DNA of 64,000 bases from Pelecanus crispus (taxonomy: Eukaryota; Chordata; Aves; Pelecaniformes; Pelecanidae): NCBI RefSeq assembly GCF_030463565.1, contig NC_134659.1:8626511-8690510 (forward strand). The letters are read 5' to 3'. Below are positions 1-11,824 of this stretch, piece by piece; the stretch's first letter is position 1; each line of letters begins with the position of its first letter. The notes beneath the pieces are model-generated. The model made no database searches and was not told the DNA's origin. It saw only the letters and a list, made by a program, of their open reading frames with translations. Both the position numbers and the translations under genes were made by a program.

Positions 1-936
1 TTCACACAAGTCAAGACCCCCCCAGCACTCCCATGGTTTTGGGACCGATGCATCCGGCAGAGGGGATGTGCCAGGCCAGAGTTTCAGCTCGCAGCAATGG
101 GATAGGAGAGTCTAATTAAGGCAAAAACATGAGTTGGCTTCTAACGGTCATTTAATTAGGAGAATTTCTGCCAAGGGATGTGCGGAGGCATGGGAAGACC
201 GAGGGAGCAGGGAGAAGGAGGGGGAGCTGGGGACAGGGCCGCTGCAGGACCCCGGTGTGAAGGGGCTCTGCAAGGACCCAGCCCAGCAAACCCCAGCCCC
301 ACGCCCCTTCCCCAGCCCCGGCACAAACCCCCAACAGCAGCGTGAGCGGTGCCGGCTCAGACCCTCCGTGTACCCCGGGGCTCGGGGAGCGCTTCCCCAC
401 CACCCACACCTCGCTCCTGGTTTACACTGGTGACGGCGAGGGGAGTTTCCTCTCCTCCAGCCCCGCGCTTTTCACGGGAGAATATTTACACCGGGCTGGG
501 AAACGGGTGCCAGCAGCAGCATGGGCGAGGGGGTGTGATGGAGCAAGGATGCGCACCAGGGGACGTGAGCTGCTGAGACATCACCCACGGAGAGACGCGC
601 TCCCGTCCCCCCACCCGAGTACGAGCGGGTGCCATCGGCCAGACCCCCCCGAGCCCTCCGGCCCTCACAGCCCCGAACGGCTGCCTGGGCTAGCAATGCC
701 GCTGCCAGCGCCCACTGGGCCCCGTGGTGCTGCTCACCGTACTGCTGGCCGGGCTCCGACGGCACCTCCGTCGTCGGATGGGAACCGGAGCCGGCTTGCA
801 CCCTCCTTCCCCGCCGAGGCACGCCGCGCTCGCTGCCTCTCATCAGCAGCCGGCACCCAGCTCATCTAATTAAAAATAATGATGTGCTGGGGCTCAGCGC
901 CCCGACCGCAGGCCTTTCCCCAGGAGATGAGTAATT

Positions 937-952
937 GGGGGGGGGGGGGGGG
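937..952. repeat. Poly(G) run (16 G)
   Basis: Uninterrupted G16 on the plus strand after an AATT. Simple repeat. Confidence 0.85.
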
Positions 953-1239
953 CACCATGCTGGAGAATTACACAGTTCCTGTAAAAATCTGATGAGCTGC
1001 CCGGCTGGCGGTGAGCCCACCTCCTGCACATCCCCACAGCCCCGCTCTGCCACATAGTCACATCCAGGGTCCCCACCCTCGGCCCAAGCTGGAGGCACCG
1101 GGGATGGACACTGCAAATACAGGCAGGGCCAGGGACCCCGTGGTGAGCTCCTGGGACCCCACGTGCCGGGATTCGGGCCCATCACCACAGAACCCCCGGC
1201 CTTGCGGAAGGGGACCCAGCCCCGGGCTCACGGGGGAGA

Positions 1240-1445
1240 TCTTGTAAAATAAAAAATTAAAAAATAAATGCAAGGACTGGCAGTTTAGGAGGCTGGCACC
1301 TGCCTTTGATAGAGGACCTGCTCTCATGTCACAGCGGTTGCGTTATTTACAGCAAAACCAAGAGACGCCTAACAGTTAAATGCAGTCTTAAAGGTAGCCT
1401 TCATCCATCATTCGGGTACCAGATTAATGGCTTCTGATGCTCACA
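1240..1445. promoter_or_regulatory. AT-rich block, possible conserved enhancer
   Basis: A sharp drop in GC with AAATTAAAAAATAAA, CAGATTAATGG and low CpG in otherwise GC-rich DNA. No coding. Enhancer role is a guess. Confidence 0.2.
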
Positions 1446-4400
1446 AGACAAAATGAGCAGCTCCTGCTGCCGCGGCTCCCACCGTCCCAGCTGCACCACT
1501 GAACAGCTAAAGCTCAATGCCCCCGCGGGGCTGGGCGTGCAAGGAGCTGGGCAGGGGGCGATCCCATCCTGCGCCCCCCGCTCGGCTCCCCAGCATCCCC
1601 CCCTGCAGCAGCATCACCCCAGCGCGGCACCTGCCCGGCAGCCAGGCACCCTGCCAGGTACCGGGGCCCCCCGGCTGCTGGCGGGTGCCCCCCCGCAAAG
1701 CGTTGCACCCCCCCGGGGCTGCTCGCGGAGCTGCCGGGTTTGTCCCAACCTGGGGACGCCTCCCTGCACGGGGACTGCCGCTGGCACCCGCCGGCGTCAG
1801 GGTGCCGGGACAGGCAGCTCAGGGGTTTTCTGTGCCTTCGCCTCTAAAATCGGGACAGCACCGAGGTGAGATGGGGGAAGAGGCGAGCGACAGCACGTGG
1901 TGCCTGCGCCTGCTTCGGCAGGAGAGGGGGCCCGCGACCGGGCGCTCAGAGCCTTGCCTGGCACCCATGGGTGCTGCTCCCCCAGCCCACCCTTCCCCGG
2001 AGGGGTCAGGCCCCGGCTATCCCTCGCCTCCGGCGTCGCTGCTGCCCCAGCAGCAAAGGAAGGACGGGAGGGAGCTGAAACTGGGCTGGTGCCAGGGCTC
2101 CCCGGGAGCTGGGCAGGCGCTGCAGCAGCCGCTCCCCCCGAGCCAGCCGGCGTTTCGGTGCCAGCAGCGAAGGGGCCGGCGAGCACCTTCTCCCCCCTCC
2201 CCACTATGGTGCTCAGCTCTGCACTTTCGCCCGGTGCTGCCGCAATGCTTCGGAGACCCCCACGGAAGGCAGCCGCCTTGCTAATTAGCCGGGAACAAAC
2301 GAGAGATTGTGCCGAGGGACCTGCTTATACAGCCACGGATCTTGGCACCAGCAGAAGCCAAGGGCCCCCTCGCCCCGGGCACACCGGGAGCAGCCCGCGG
2401 CCTCTCCAGCCCCCGGTGTGCTGGCACAAGCGCGGTCCCGTGCCGGGGAGGGGACGGGCCACCCACGTCCTTCCTACCACGGGGAGGCTGCAGGGGCTGC
2501 CGGCACTGCTCGCCCTCAGCACTTCATCTAGAGGGTTTCGGCGCATGCCGCATGCCGCCACGGCGCGCATGGAAAAGGCACCTGGAGACGCTGGAGAGCA
2601 CGGTCCCCGAGGACACCAGAGCTTCCCATACGGCACCAGCCGCCGCAACCGAGCCCCGGTGAACCGCTGGGCTCACCCCAACCCCAGCCAGCGCAGGCAG
2701 CCCGCCCTTGGCGCACGGAGCTGCAAACGGCCAAAAACGCCTCCCAAAAAAAATAGGGAACGGGCAGTGCCGGCACCTGGCCCACTCCCCAGCACCAGTG
2801 ATGCTGTGGCGGCCGTGCCTTGCTCTGCTGGTGAGACCAGGAAAATAGGGCAACAGAAGGCAATGGGCTGAGTTATTCTGGCACTCTGAAGGCACCACAT
2901 GGCCGAGAGCGCCCGAATCCTGCCCGCCCAGGTCAGCGCTGCTCGGCCTGCAACGCTGCCCTGCTGCCGGCACTCCCTGGCCACGGCCCCGCGCAGCAGC
3001 CATGGCTCCTGATCAATATGGGGAGAGAAAAAAGAAGCCAGACAAGCTCCTGGGGAAGAGCCAGAAGCTGCTCCAGGCGAGAGCTGAGACAAGGCGGATC
3101 GATCCGAGACGGGAGACAGGGGAGCGCACGCCCTGCGCTGCCCACGAGCTAACGAACGCAGGCTAAACGAGCGGACGCGAGCCACGGGGTGCCACTTCCC
3201 AGGGGGAGGCTCCATGTGCCCGTCGGGCTGCAGCCCCCAGTGAGGTCCCCGAAGCACCCAGCCAAGCACGGGGCAGTGATGGGCCGGTGTCAGACACCCA
3301 GAACCGGCTCCTGGCTCCGGGGAGCCCCCAGCAATGCTCGACCTTCTGGCCTCCTCTGGGCCAGCCGGGGCTCAGTGCCCGGGGCCCGGCTGCCTCTGGG
3401 AGCGATGCTGGCGGCTGCTTGCCCAGCTCCAAGGCACAGAGAGCCCCGGGGCAGAGTACGGCCCTGTGTCCCCAGGGCCACCCGCCCTGGCAGCATTTGG
3501 GGTGAGAAAGGGGACGGCGGAGGCGTGACGATGGCAGCATCGGTGGGGACGCAGCACCACGCCAGCCCAGGGGGATTTAATCGTGACGTGAAGCACCGCC
3601 AAGGCCAGGACACCGGGAACCAACTCCCACGGATAAACCTCGTGCAGATGGAGAAAGGCCGCCGTGAGAGCCAGGAGCCCAGCCCTGGCGATGGGCATGG
3701 CACCCCGTGCACCGCGGCGGGGTCCTCTGCTCCTCCCGGGCCCCTCCAAGCTGCGTCCCAACGTTGCTCCGGGTGTTTTGGGGGCACAAGCACAACGGCA
3801 CACGCTTTTGGGGCTGCACAGAGGAGCTGCTCTGCCGGTGCCCCCCAGGGAAGGCTATCCCCCCACCGGAACAGCCCAGAGAGCTGCAAAGCACCCTGGC
3901 TCCCGGTGTCCAGCACCTGCTCCTGGACCAGCGCCGGCAGCCACCGTCCCTTCCGAGGGTCCCCCGTGGCCGGGGCCACCAGGCCGGGAGGGTCTCCCTC
4001 AGGCTCTCACGCAGCACAAACCAGCGGCTGAGCCCGGCACGGCCACGCCGCAGTTCATTGCGGCACAAGGCAGTGGCTGCGCCAGGCTGCTGGCAGCGAT
4101 GCAGGGCTCGTGCGTGGGCGGCAGCAGGCACACGCCGGCGCCTTCGCTCCAGGCACTAACCCGGCTCTCCCCGGGCTTCGCTCCCAGGAGACAATCCCCG
4201 TAACTTCCCTGGGAGCAGAGCGAGACAGCGTCAGAGCCCCGCGGGGCGTCCACGTGCTTGTAAATCCACGCACAGCACTGAAATTTGGGGTTGTTTTCCT
4301 CCTTGAATCCTCCGCTCAAGGCTGATGGGAGCAGCGGTGCCACCTTGGGGATCCCCGGTCCCTGCAGCCCTGTCACAGCGTGTCCCCGGGGACGTCCCGC

Positions 4401-5274
4401 GTGCCGCAGGAGAAGGCGGCAGGCATCTCCCCCAGCACGCCGCGACGCTGCCGAGCAGCTCAGAGGCTGGTCCCAGCTCTGGGGGGGTTTGGCAGGGTCA
4501 CGTCGGCGGGAGGCACCGCAGCGGGTTCACGGGCAGTGAGGGACGCCTCAACCCACGCCAGCACAGCCGTAGCATCAGGTGCTGGCTCAGCTCTGCCGAC
4601 CCCACACCAGCCTGGTGTATCTCGGGCATCCCTGCTGCCCACAGACACCCACCCGTCCCCGTGGGTTCAGCCCGGTCCCCGAGCAGCTCCCCGGGTCCCC
4701 CGGCAGCGGGACGATCCCCCAGGCCACCTCCAGCTCAGCACGGGCTCGGGGCGGGACGTGCCCAAGCGCAGCACCGCATCTGCCCCAGCGCCCGCCTGCC
4801 CCTCGTGCCACAAGCACCCACTTCGCTCCCGGCTTCCCCGTGTCCCCTGGGGACGCACCAGCCCAGAGCCCACACCTGCCGCACCCTTGCAGGGTTGGGA
4901 AGAGCCGTGGAGCGAGAAACACCCTGGATTAATTAAAACACACCAGCTCTCCTTAAGATGCACGACGTGAAGGATGCCCCCAGAGCCAGCTGCGGTTCCC
5001 CCCTCCCAAAGCCGCGGCACAGGCTGCAGCACCGGCAGAGCCACCCCGGGGTGACCGGGAGCTCTGCCAGCCTCCAACCCCGCTGTCAGACTGGCATCGG
5101 TACCGGGAGCACCGCGATTCCTCCTCCAGGCACCGGAGCAGATTAAACACCGCTCAACTTCCAGCACCTGGGACTGGGACGTGGCAGCCCCCGAGCCCGG
5201 GGCAGGGCTGGGATCCCGCACCCCAGGGTCGGCAGGGACGGCACAGGGCCAGCGCCGTCCCCGGCTGTAGGATT

Positions 5275-5520
5275 ACACCGGTACGGGGCATCTCGGATTC
5301 CAGCCACACGCTGCCTAATTTACGGTTTAATTAATAAATGGGGAATTATGCTGAGTTTATCCAATACTTTTGGACGCGTGATGTTATCAAAATCCCATTA
5401 CTGATGAAGGAAGGCATGAAGAGCAAAATTAGCTTTGGCATCTGAAACACTTCAGTCGATGCGATAACACAATTATTAGGGCCAATAACCAAGGAGCACT
5501 TTGGGGAACATGGGCTCTGG
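5275..5520. promoter_or_regulatory. AT-rich block with TAAT motifs, possible enhancer
   Basis: Contains GGTTTAATTAATAAATGG, several TTATC/GATAA and CCAATA motifs and CAATTATTAGGGCCAATAAC. No ORF of note. The composition is like that of vertebrate conserved non-coding elements. Confidence 0.3.
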
Positions 5521-6184
5521 CAGGAGCTGAGCCGAGGGCAGCCGTAGCCCGGCACAGGGACAAGCCAGGGAACAGCCGGGTTTTCACCGGGGAGGGAAAG
5601 GCCGACTGCAGCCAAGGACAAAAGCATTTTGCCAGAGCACTTACCAGCGGCTCTGGGTATCGGCACAGGCAAAGTGCCGGCGGCCACTGGGCTGAGGGGG
5701 AGCACGGCTGGGCACAGCACCGAGCTCCACTGCCAGGGGGTAGGGAAGAAAAAAATAGAAGATTTGAAAACCAGCGGGCACTGGGTCCCATTTATTTGCT
5801 TCAAGGCATCGATCCTGCTGGAGGACATCACGGCTGCCAGCTCGCAGCTCTCCTGCGCAGCCCGGAGAAGGAGAAACTCAAGTCATAATTAGGAGCTGCA
5901 GTCATCCGGCTCCTGGAGCTGGGGCTTTGCCAAAACCACCGCAAGCTGGAGGAAGGGCCTGCTCCCACCCCTCAGGGGGTGAGCAGGAGTCCCGGCTTGC
6001 TTCGGTGGCCTTTAGCTCAAGGCCAGCGGCCGTCCCCGGCGCTCACGGAACAGGAGGCAGCTCCCCAGGGAGCGGCCAGCAGCAAATGCTGCCGCTGCAC
6101 CATCCCACTGCGCCTGGCGGGCACAGCTTCGCGCGGGCGACTCGCCGGCAGAAAGGCAGCTGATTTGCAACCCCCCTCCCCAGC

Positions 6185-6252
6185 CATACGTATATAAGGA
6201 TACATACGTATATATGTAAAAGGAAATATTAAGGATATATATGTATATATTC
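6185..6252. repeat. AT-rich palindromic tract (TATATGTA)n
   Basis: Two imperfect copies of AAGGATACATACGTATATA / AAGGATATATATGTATATA (6196 and 6231), each near-palindromic. Could form cruciforms. Isolated in GC-rich DNA. Confidence 0.7.
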
Positions 6253-7842
6253 ACGTGTCCTCCCTCCTCCCGTGACTCCAGGCGGCACCGGGCACTGCGC
6301 GGCAGAGGGGTGCAGAGCCAGGGCTGCCGGCGGCGATGCAGTGCAGCCGATACTGGCTCACTGCTGCTGCTACCGCCGGGCTAACGGGTGGCGAGGGACT
6401 CGTCCTTGCCCTGCAGAATCGGGGGCACTGGGGCTTCGGGCTGGCTCCCGGCAAACACGGCCCCAGCGCTCGCCACGGGGGGTTGGGAGAGCCGGGCTCG
6501 GCGCCGGGTGATCGGGCAAGGTCAGACCCGTTTCTGCGCTTCACCCAGATGCAAGAAGGGGACAGGGCATCGCTCCGAGAGGGGTTTGAGGTTTGGGGGG
6601 GATGTTTTACGGGATGGTGCTTTTCCTGAGCAGCACAGGTGATGTCCCACTGTCACTGCTGGCCTCAATGACCTTGGGTGCATCACCTCCCCGGTGCCCC
6701 ACGCTCCCCCGGCACACAGACCACCACAAGCCACGCTGCTTCCCACCAAGACCCTCCAGCCAAAAGCACCCAAGCGCAGCAAAGGCACAGAGCACCGGCC
6801 ACCCCGCGGGTGCCCCGGGGCTCCGGCAGCCCCCGGCAGCACGCGGCCAAGGCGCTGCGCTAGCGAGGAATAATGCAGCAGGCGGGAGACGACTCCTGCC
6901 GGTGGCTGCGCTTCCGTACAGCGTGCACAGGAGTGACATCGCTGCAGCAGCACCTCGGCGCACAATAAATGAGAGCCTTCGCTCCAGGACTGAAGTTTTC
7001 ACTGCTGCAGAGGAGCAGGCGGGGAGTCCTTCAGCACCCTGCAGCTGCCACGGCGCAGGGAGACTTCACCGACAGACACCCCGCAGCGGGTGACACCCCG
7101 CAGCACCCGCTGCCCCGGCCACTCTCACCTGGAGGACAGGAGAGTGCTGCGTCGAGGAGCGCCCAGTGCAGGGGGACACACAGACGCACCGGCATGGTTG
7201 GGGACCACGAAGTGATGCGTGACACAGGCGCGTGTCCTCCCTGCCCCGTGCCACAGTCACCTTGCAATATTGCCTGTCCCCTGCGCAATTTGCGGAGCTC
7301 TTTCGGGATCCCTCCCGCCCCTCTTTGAAAGTAGGCTGCAGGCAGCAGCAAGGTGCTGGGCACAGCTCCGACGCAGCTGTGGGTGCAAAGGCTGCAGCAC
7401 CCCGACGCTGCCGCCCCCGGCTCTGGGGTGAGCCCCTCCTCGGCGCTGCACCCCGACGGCATGCAGCGAGCGCGAGAAGTGAAGGAGGGTACCGGAGCTT
7501 GCTGCAACCGCGGCGGGGAAATTCAGTCCGGAGAAGGGACTGGCTGGAGCTGGCTCCTGGCCAGGCCGCTACGGAGAAGCCGCCGGTGCAGCGGGGCCTG
7601 TGGCCGCCCACAACCAGAGTCACACTGCTTCCACCGGTTTCCAGCACCAGGGCACGTTCCCCGCACTGCACCGGGGACAGCCCCGCGCCCCCCAGCCACC
7701 CCCCAGGGCCAGAACCCCAAGGGCACCTGCGGTCGGGCGCACGCACGGATGCGGAGCTGGAGCATCCCTCGGCACCCAGAGGGCACCTCTGACCCGGCGG
7801 CTTGGCCCTGCACCCCTGGGGTGGCCCCGCATCCCGGGGGGG

Positions 7843-7947
7843 TCCCACGTCCTCGGGGGGGGGGTCCCACGTCCTCGGGGGGGGGGGGGGGGGCCACGTC
7901 CTCGAGGGGGGGGGGGGGCCCACGTCCTCGAGGGGGGGGGGGGGGGC
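7843..7947. repeat. G-run VNTR, 4 copies
   Basis: Four units of CCCACGTCCTCG(A)G followed by runs of 9 to 16 G. Each unit has a CACGTC and a long G-run, so the plus strand can form G-quadruplexes. Run lengths are prone to sequencing error. Confidence 0.9.
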
Positions 7948-8147
7948 CCTGGGTGCCCCCCGCCAGCTCCTCAGCGCCCTGCGCCAGCGGCTGCACCCAG
8001 CTCCATCCCCCCAGGCTCTGCCCCCGCTGCCTCCGGGGCGCAGCACCCCACGGGCAGCCCCGGGGCGCCGGGCACGGCGGGGAGCTGGGAGCGGCGCCCC
8101 GGGAGGGGACCGCGGGGACAGCGCCGACCCCGGCCCCGGGACACGGC

Positions 8148-8164
8148 GGAGGGGGGGGGGGGGG
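8148..8164. repeat. Poly(G) run in the CpG island
   Basis: About 14 consecutive G within the island; G-quadruplex potential. Confidence 0.75.
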
Positions 8165-8320
8165 TCTGCAGCGGCCGGGCCAGCCCGGGCACCGCACCGG
8201 GGACGGTCGCGCCTCGGGCAGCGGCCCCGGGACCGGCCCCGGGACGGGGCTCGGCGGGAGCGCGGGCCGCCCCGTCCCGCTGAGCCGGCACCGCTGCGGC
8301 ACCGGGGAGAAACTTGGGCG

Positions 8321-8360
8321 GAGCGGGCGGACACTCACCGGGGCGGGCGGACACTCACCG
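8321..8360 (-). other. 20-bp duplication carrying two consensus splice donors
   Basis: Two units of a GCGGGCGGACACTCACCG type (8321-8340, 8341-8360). On the minus strand each gives CCCCG then GTGAGTGT, a good donor. This may mark the 3' edge of a non-coding first exon starting in the CpG island. No transcript evidence. Confidence 0.35.
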
Positions 8361-8620
8361 GGGCAGTGCGGGGCGGTGCGGGCGGAGCAGGGCGGCGGGA
8401 CCGGCGCGGGCGCTGCGGCAGCCCCGGCCCCTCCGGGCTCGCGTGCGGCGGCTCCGCGCCGGCTCCGCCCCCCGCCGGAGGCCCCGCCCCCAGGACCGCC
8501 CCCCGGGGGGGGGAGGGGGCTGCCCGCGGCGCGTGCGGGGGCGGCACCGCCCACCGGGGTCTCCTCGCGCCCTCGCCTCGCGGCGGGCACCGCGCAATGG
8601 CCGCCCCGCATCGGGGGGAC

Positions 8621-11045
8621 CTCGACCCGTCACCCCTCGGCACAGTGACCTCACACCCGTCACCCCTCGTCAGAGTGACCTCACACCCGTCACCCCTCGG
8701 CAGAGTGACCTCACACGTGTCACCCCTCAGCAGAGTGACCTCACACCCGTCACCCCTCGGCACAGTGACCTCACATCCGTCACCCCTCGGCACAGTGACC
8801 TCACACCCGTCACCCCTCGGCACAGTGACCTCACATCCGTCACCCCTCATCAGAGTGACCTCACACCCGTCACCCCTCGGCAGAGTGACCTCACACGCGT
8901 CACCCCTCAGCAGAGTGACCTCACACCCGTCACCCCTCGGCACAGTGACCTCACATCCGTCACCCCTCGTCAGAGTGACCTCACACCCGTCACCCCTCGG
9001 CACAGTGACCTCACATCCGTCACCCCTCGGCACAGTGACCTCACACCCGTCACCCCTCGGCACAGTGACCTCACATCCGTCACCCCTCGGCACAGTGACC
9101 TCACACCCGTCACCCCTCGGCACAGTGACCTCACATCCGTCACCCCTCATCAGAGTGACCTCACACCCGTCACCCCTCGGCACAGTGACCTCACATCCGT
9201 CACCCCTCATCAGAGTGACCTCACACCCGTCACCCCTCAGCAGAGTGACCTCACACCCGTCACCCCTCGGCACAGTGACCTCACATCCGTCACCCCTCGT
9301 CAGAGTGACCTCACACCCGTCACCCCTCGGCACAGTGACCTCACATCTGTCACCCCTCATCAGAGTGACCTCACACCCGTCACCCCTCGGCAGAGTGACC
9401 TCACACGCGTCACCCCTCAGCAGAGTGACCTCACACCCGTCACCCCTCAGCACAGTGACCTCACATCCGTCACCCCTCGGCACAGTGACCTCACACCCAT
9501 CACCCCTTATCAGAGTGACCTCCCACCCGTCACCCCTTATTGGTCACCTCACACCGGTCACCTCACGATGGTCACCTCACACAGGTCAACTCACTACTGT
9601 CACCTCGCACTGGTCACCCCTCATCAGGGTGACCTCACACCCATCACTCTTTATCGGTCACCTCCCACCAGTCACGCCACGATGGTCACCTCGCACAGGT
9701 CACCCCTTATCAGAGTCACCTCACACCCGTCACCCCTTATCGGTACCTCACACCGGTCACCTCACGATGGTCACTTCACACAGCTCAACTCACTACTGTC
9801 ACCTCGCACAGGTCACACCTTATCAGTCACCTCACACCCGTCACCCCTCATCAGTCACCTACCACCAGTCTCCTCATGATGGTCACCTTGCACAGGTCAA
9901 CTCACTACTGTCACCTCGCACTGGTCACCCGTCAGAGCGACCTCACACCGGTCACCCCTTATCAGTCACCTCACACCAGTCACCTCGCACAGGTCACCCC
10001 TCATTGGGGTGGCCTCCCACCGGTCACTCTTTATCAGTTGCCTCACACCAGTCACCTCACAATGGTCACCTCGCACAGGTCAACTCACTACTCTCACCTC
10101 ACACCGGTCACCCCTTATCGGTCACCTCACACCCATCACTATCGGTCACCTCACACCGGTCACCTCACGCAGGTCAACTTACAATGGTCACCTCACTACT
10201 GTCACCTCACACCTGTCATCCCTCATCAGGGTGACCTCACACCATTCACCTCACACAGGTCACCAAGCAATGGTCACTTCACTACTGTCACCTCGCACCT
10301 GTTACCCTTCACTGGGGTGATCTCACACCGGTCACCCCTTGTCGGTTACCTCACAAGCCGTCAGCTCGCACTGGTCACCCCTCATCGGTCACCTCAAACT
10401 GGTCACCTTCCATTAGTCACCTCACACGGTCACCTCACCCCTGTCACCCCTCATCGAGGTTACCTCACACCAGCCACCTCACGCTGGTCACTCCTTATCG
10501 GTCACCTTGCATCAGTCACCTCATAGCGGTCATGCCTCATCAGGGTGGCTCACACCGGTCACCTCACACCTGTCACCCCCCCATCAGTCACCTCACACTC
10601 ATCACCTCACACTGGTAACCCCTCATCGATCATCTCACATCCATCACCTCCCATCGGTCACCTCACACCCGTCACCTCATACTGGTCACCCCTCATCAGT
10701 CACCTTGCACCGGTCACCTCCCATCGGTCACCTCACAGTGGTCCCCTCACCCGTCACCTTGCACTGGTCACCCCTCACTGGTCCCCTCACACCCATCTCC
10801 TTGCACTGGTCACCCCTCACTGGTCCCCTCACCCGTCACCTTGCACCGGTCACCCCTCACTGGTCCCCTCACACCCGTCACCTTGCACCGGTCACCTCGA
10901 CACCGGTCACCCCCCGTCAGTAACGTCACACCGGTCACCTCCCGGCCATCAGCTCTCATCGGTCACCTCGCCCTGTGCCGGTCTGTTCACAGCAGCCCCC
11001 TCCCACCAGTGACCGCGCACAGGTCACCTTGCGCCGGTCCCCCAC
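8621..11045. repeat. 30-bp minisatellite, about 30 clean units plus degenerate tail
   Basis: From 8621 to about 9540 the sequence keeps a strict 30-bp period, unit CACCCCTCGGCACAGTGACC then TCACACCCGT. Variants are CTCGG/CTCAG/CTCAT/CTCGT, CACAG/CAGAG and ACACCCGT/ACATCCGT. Thirty consecutive GTGACCTC copies can be counted in 8641-9540. From 9540 to 11045 the period decays to scattered GGTCACC(T/C)CTCA units of unequal length. A block at about 8821-8960 recurs about 510 bp (17 units) later at about 9331-9470, showing higher-order duplication. Because 30 is a multiple of three, several frames stay open; this is not a gene. Confidence 0.96.
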
Positions 11046-11824
11046 ACCCGCCACGGCTGCACCCACCACAGAGACCCGGAGCCATGACCGGGGCCCTGCC
11101 ATGGCCACAGGAGGGGGGTGGGTGAGGGGTGGCAGCCCCGCTGTGCCACCCCCACCGTACCACCCCCCGATCCGGAGGGCTCCTGGGAACCCGGCTTTGA
11201 ATTTGGGGCCAAACCAGCAAGAAACAGCTGATGGGAGTCACGTGAGGAGCCCGGGCGAGGCGCAGGGGGCGGCCGGTGGCGGCCAGTTTGCCCTCGCTGT
11301 GGGTTCCCCGTCCCCCTCAGCTGGGGTCCTGAGCGGGGAAGGGGACCCTGGGCACCCACCCCTTGCTCCCTGCAGCCGAGCCGGGGATAGGGACCCTGCG
11401 GGACCACCCCAAACCCGCCCCCGCCGGGGGTCCCCCACCTCCACGCCGGCAGCGCCCAGGCGGGCACTGCCCGTTAGTTGAATTAAACCAGAGGCTGGTC
11501 AGTGTTCGTGCTTGGCAGCACAAGCAGAGGCTGTTCCAGCTCAAGTGGTGGTGGGCACGGGCCAGCCCCGTCGCGCCGGAGGGAAGGGAAGGTTGGGCCG
11601 GGGGGTCCCCATGTGCCGCTGCCAGCACAGACGGTGCCTGGAGCGGGGAGGGGGACCCTGGGGTCCCGGCCCAGCTGGGAGCTGCAGCACCTCCAGCTGC
11701 TGCACACCCCAGGTCCCCACGGGCCCTCTGGGCACTGGGTGCACCCCTGGGTGCAAAGTGGCTGTGACAGCTCACCCTGCACCCCCCAAAATGGAATCAC
11801 CTCTAAATTGGAGATAAGGGTTTG
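11046..11824. other. Non-coding stretch between minisatellite and CR1
   Basis: GC-rich, no recognised exon or repeat. Nothing further seen. Confidence 0.4.

Larger units (their letters stand above)
1..7842. other. Non-coding region downstream of NAV1
   Basis: GC-rich sequence with no recognised exon. The open frames here lack any familiar motif and overlap one another on both strands, as expected at high GC. AT-richer blocks at about 1240-1445, 5275-5520 and 6185-6252 stand out and are listed separately. If the 8.3-kb CpG island is a minus-strand promoter, this would be intron 1 of that gene. Confidence 0.5.
8050..8620. promoter_or_regulatory. CpG island downstream of NAV1, promoter candidate
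   Basis: Dense CpG with GC boxes (for example 8464-8490) directly beside the 30-bp minisatellite. No ATG-led coding exon of a known protein was recognised. Tandem splice donors on the minus strand at 8357-8358 and 8337-8338 suggest transcription toward lower coordinates, in NAV1 orientation. In mammals IPO9 follows NAV1 in this orientation, but no IPO9 coding sequence was found here. Confidence 0.5.

Noticed and set aside
7066-8334. 422-residue minus-strand open frame over the CpG island
   Set aside because: Runs through G-run repeats and shows no known motif; compositional artefact.
8050-8620. First exon of IPO9, the mammalian neighbour of NAV1
   Set aside because: The expected N-terminal coding sequence is not visible; only a promoter-like island and donors are supported.
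8335-9483. 382-residue minus-strand open frame with repeated RGDGCEVT, looking like an RGD-repeat protein
   Set aside because: Same minisatellite read in another frame. Unit-to-unit changes follow CpG decay rather than codon constraint.
8621-9540. 30-bp repeats resembling a CRISPR array
   Set aside because: Units abut with no unique spacers, and the genome is a vertebrate one.
7802-10234. 810-residue plus-strand open frame with VTSHPSPLGT decapeptides (and an overlapping 521-residue frame)
   Set aside because: The period of 30 is a multiple of three, so the minisatellite stays open in several frames at once. No start context, splice structure or familiar domain.
11363-11767. Open frame upstream of the CR1 copy as a gene
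   Set aside because: Overlapping open frames on both strands, no motif, and it runs into the LINE.
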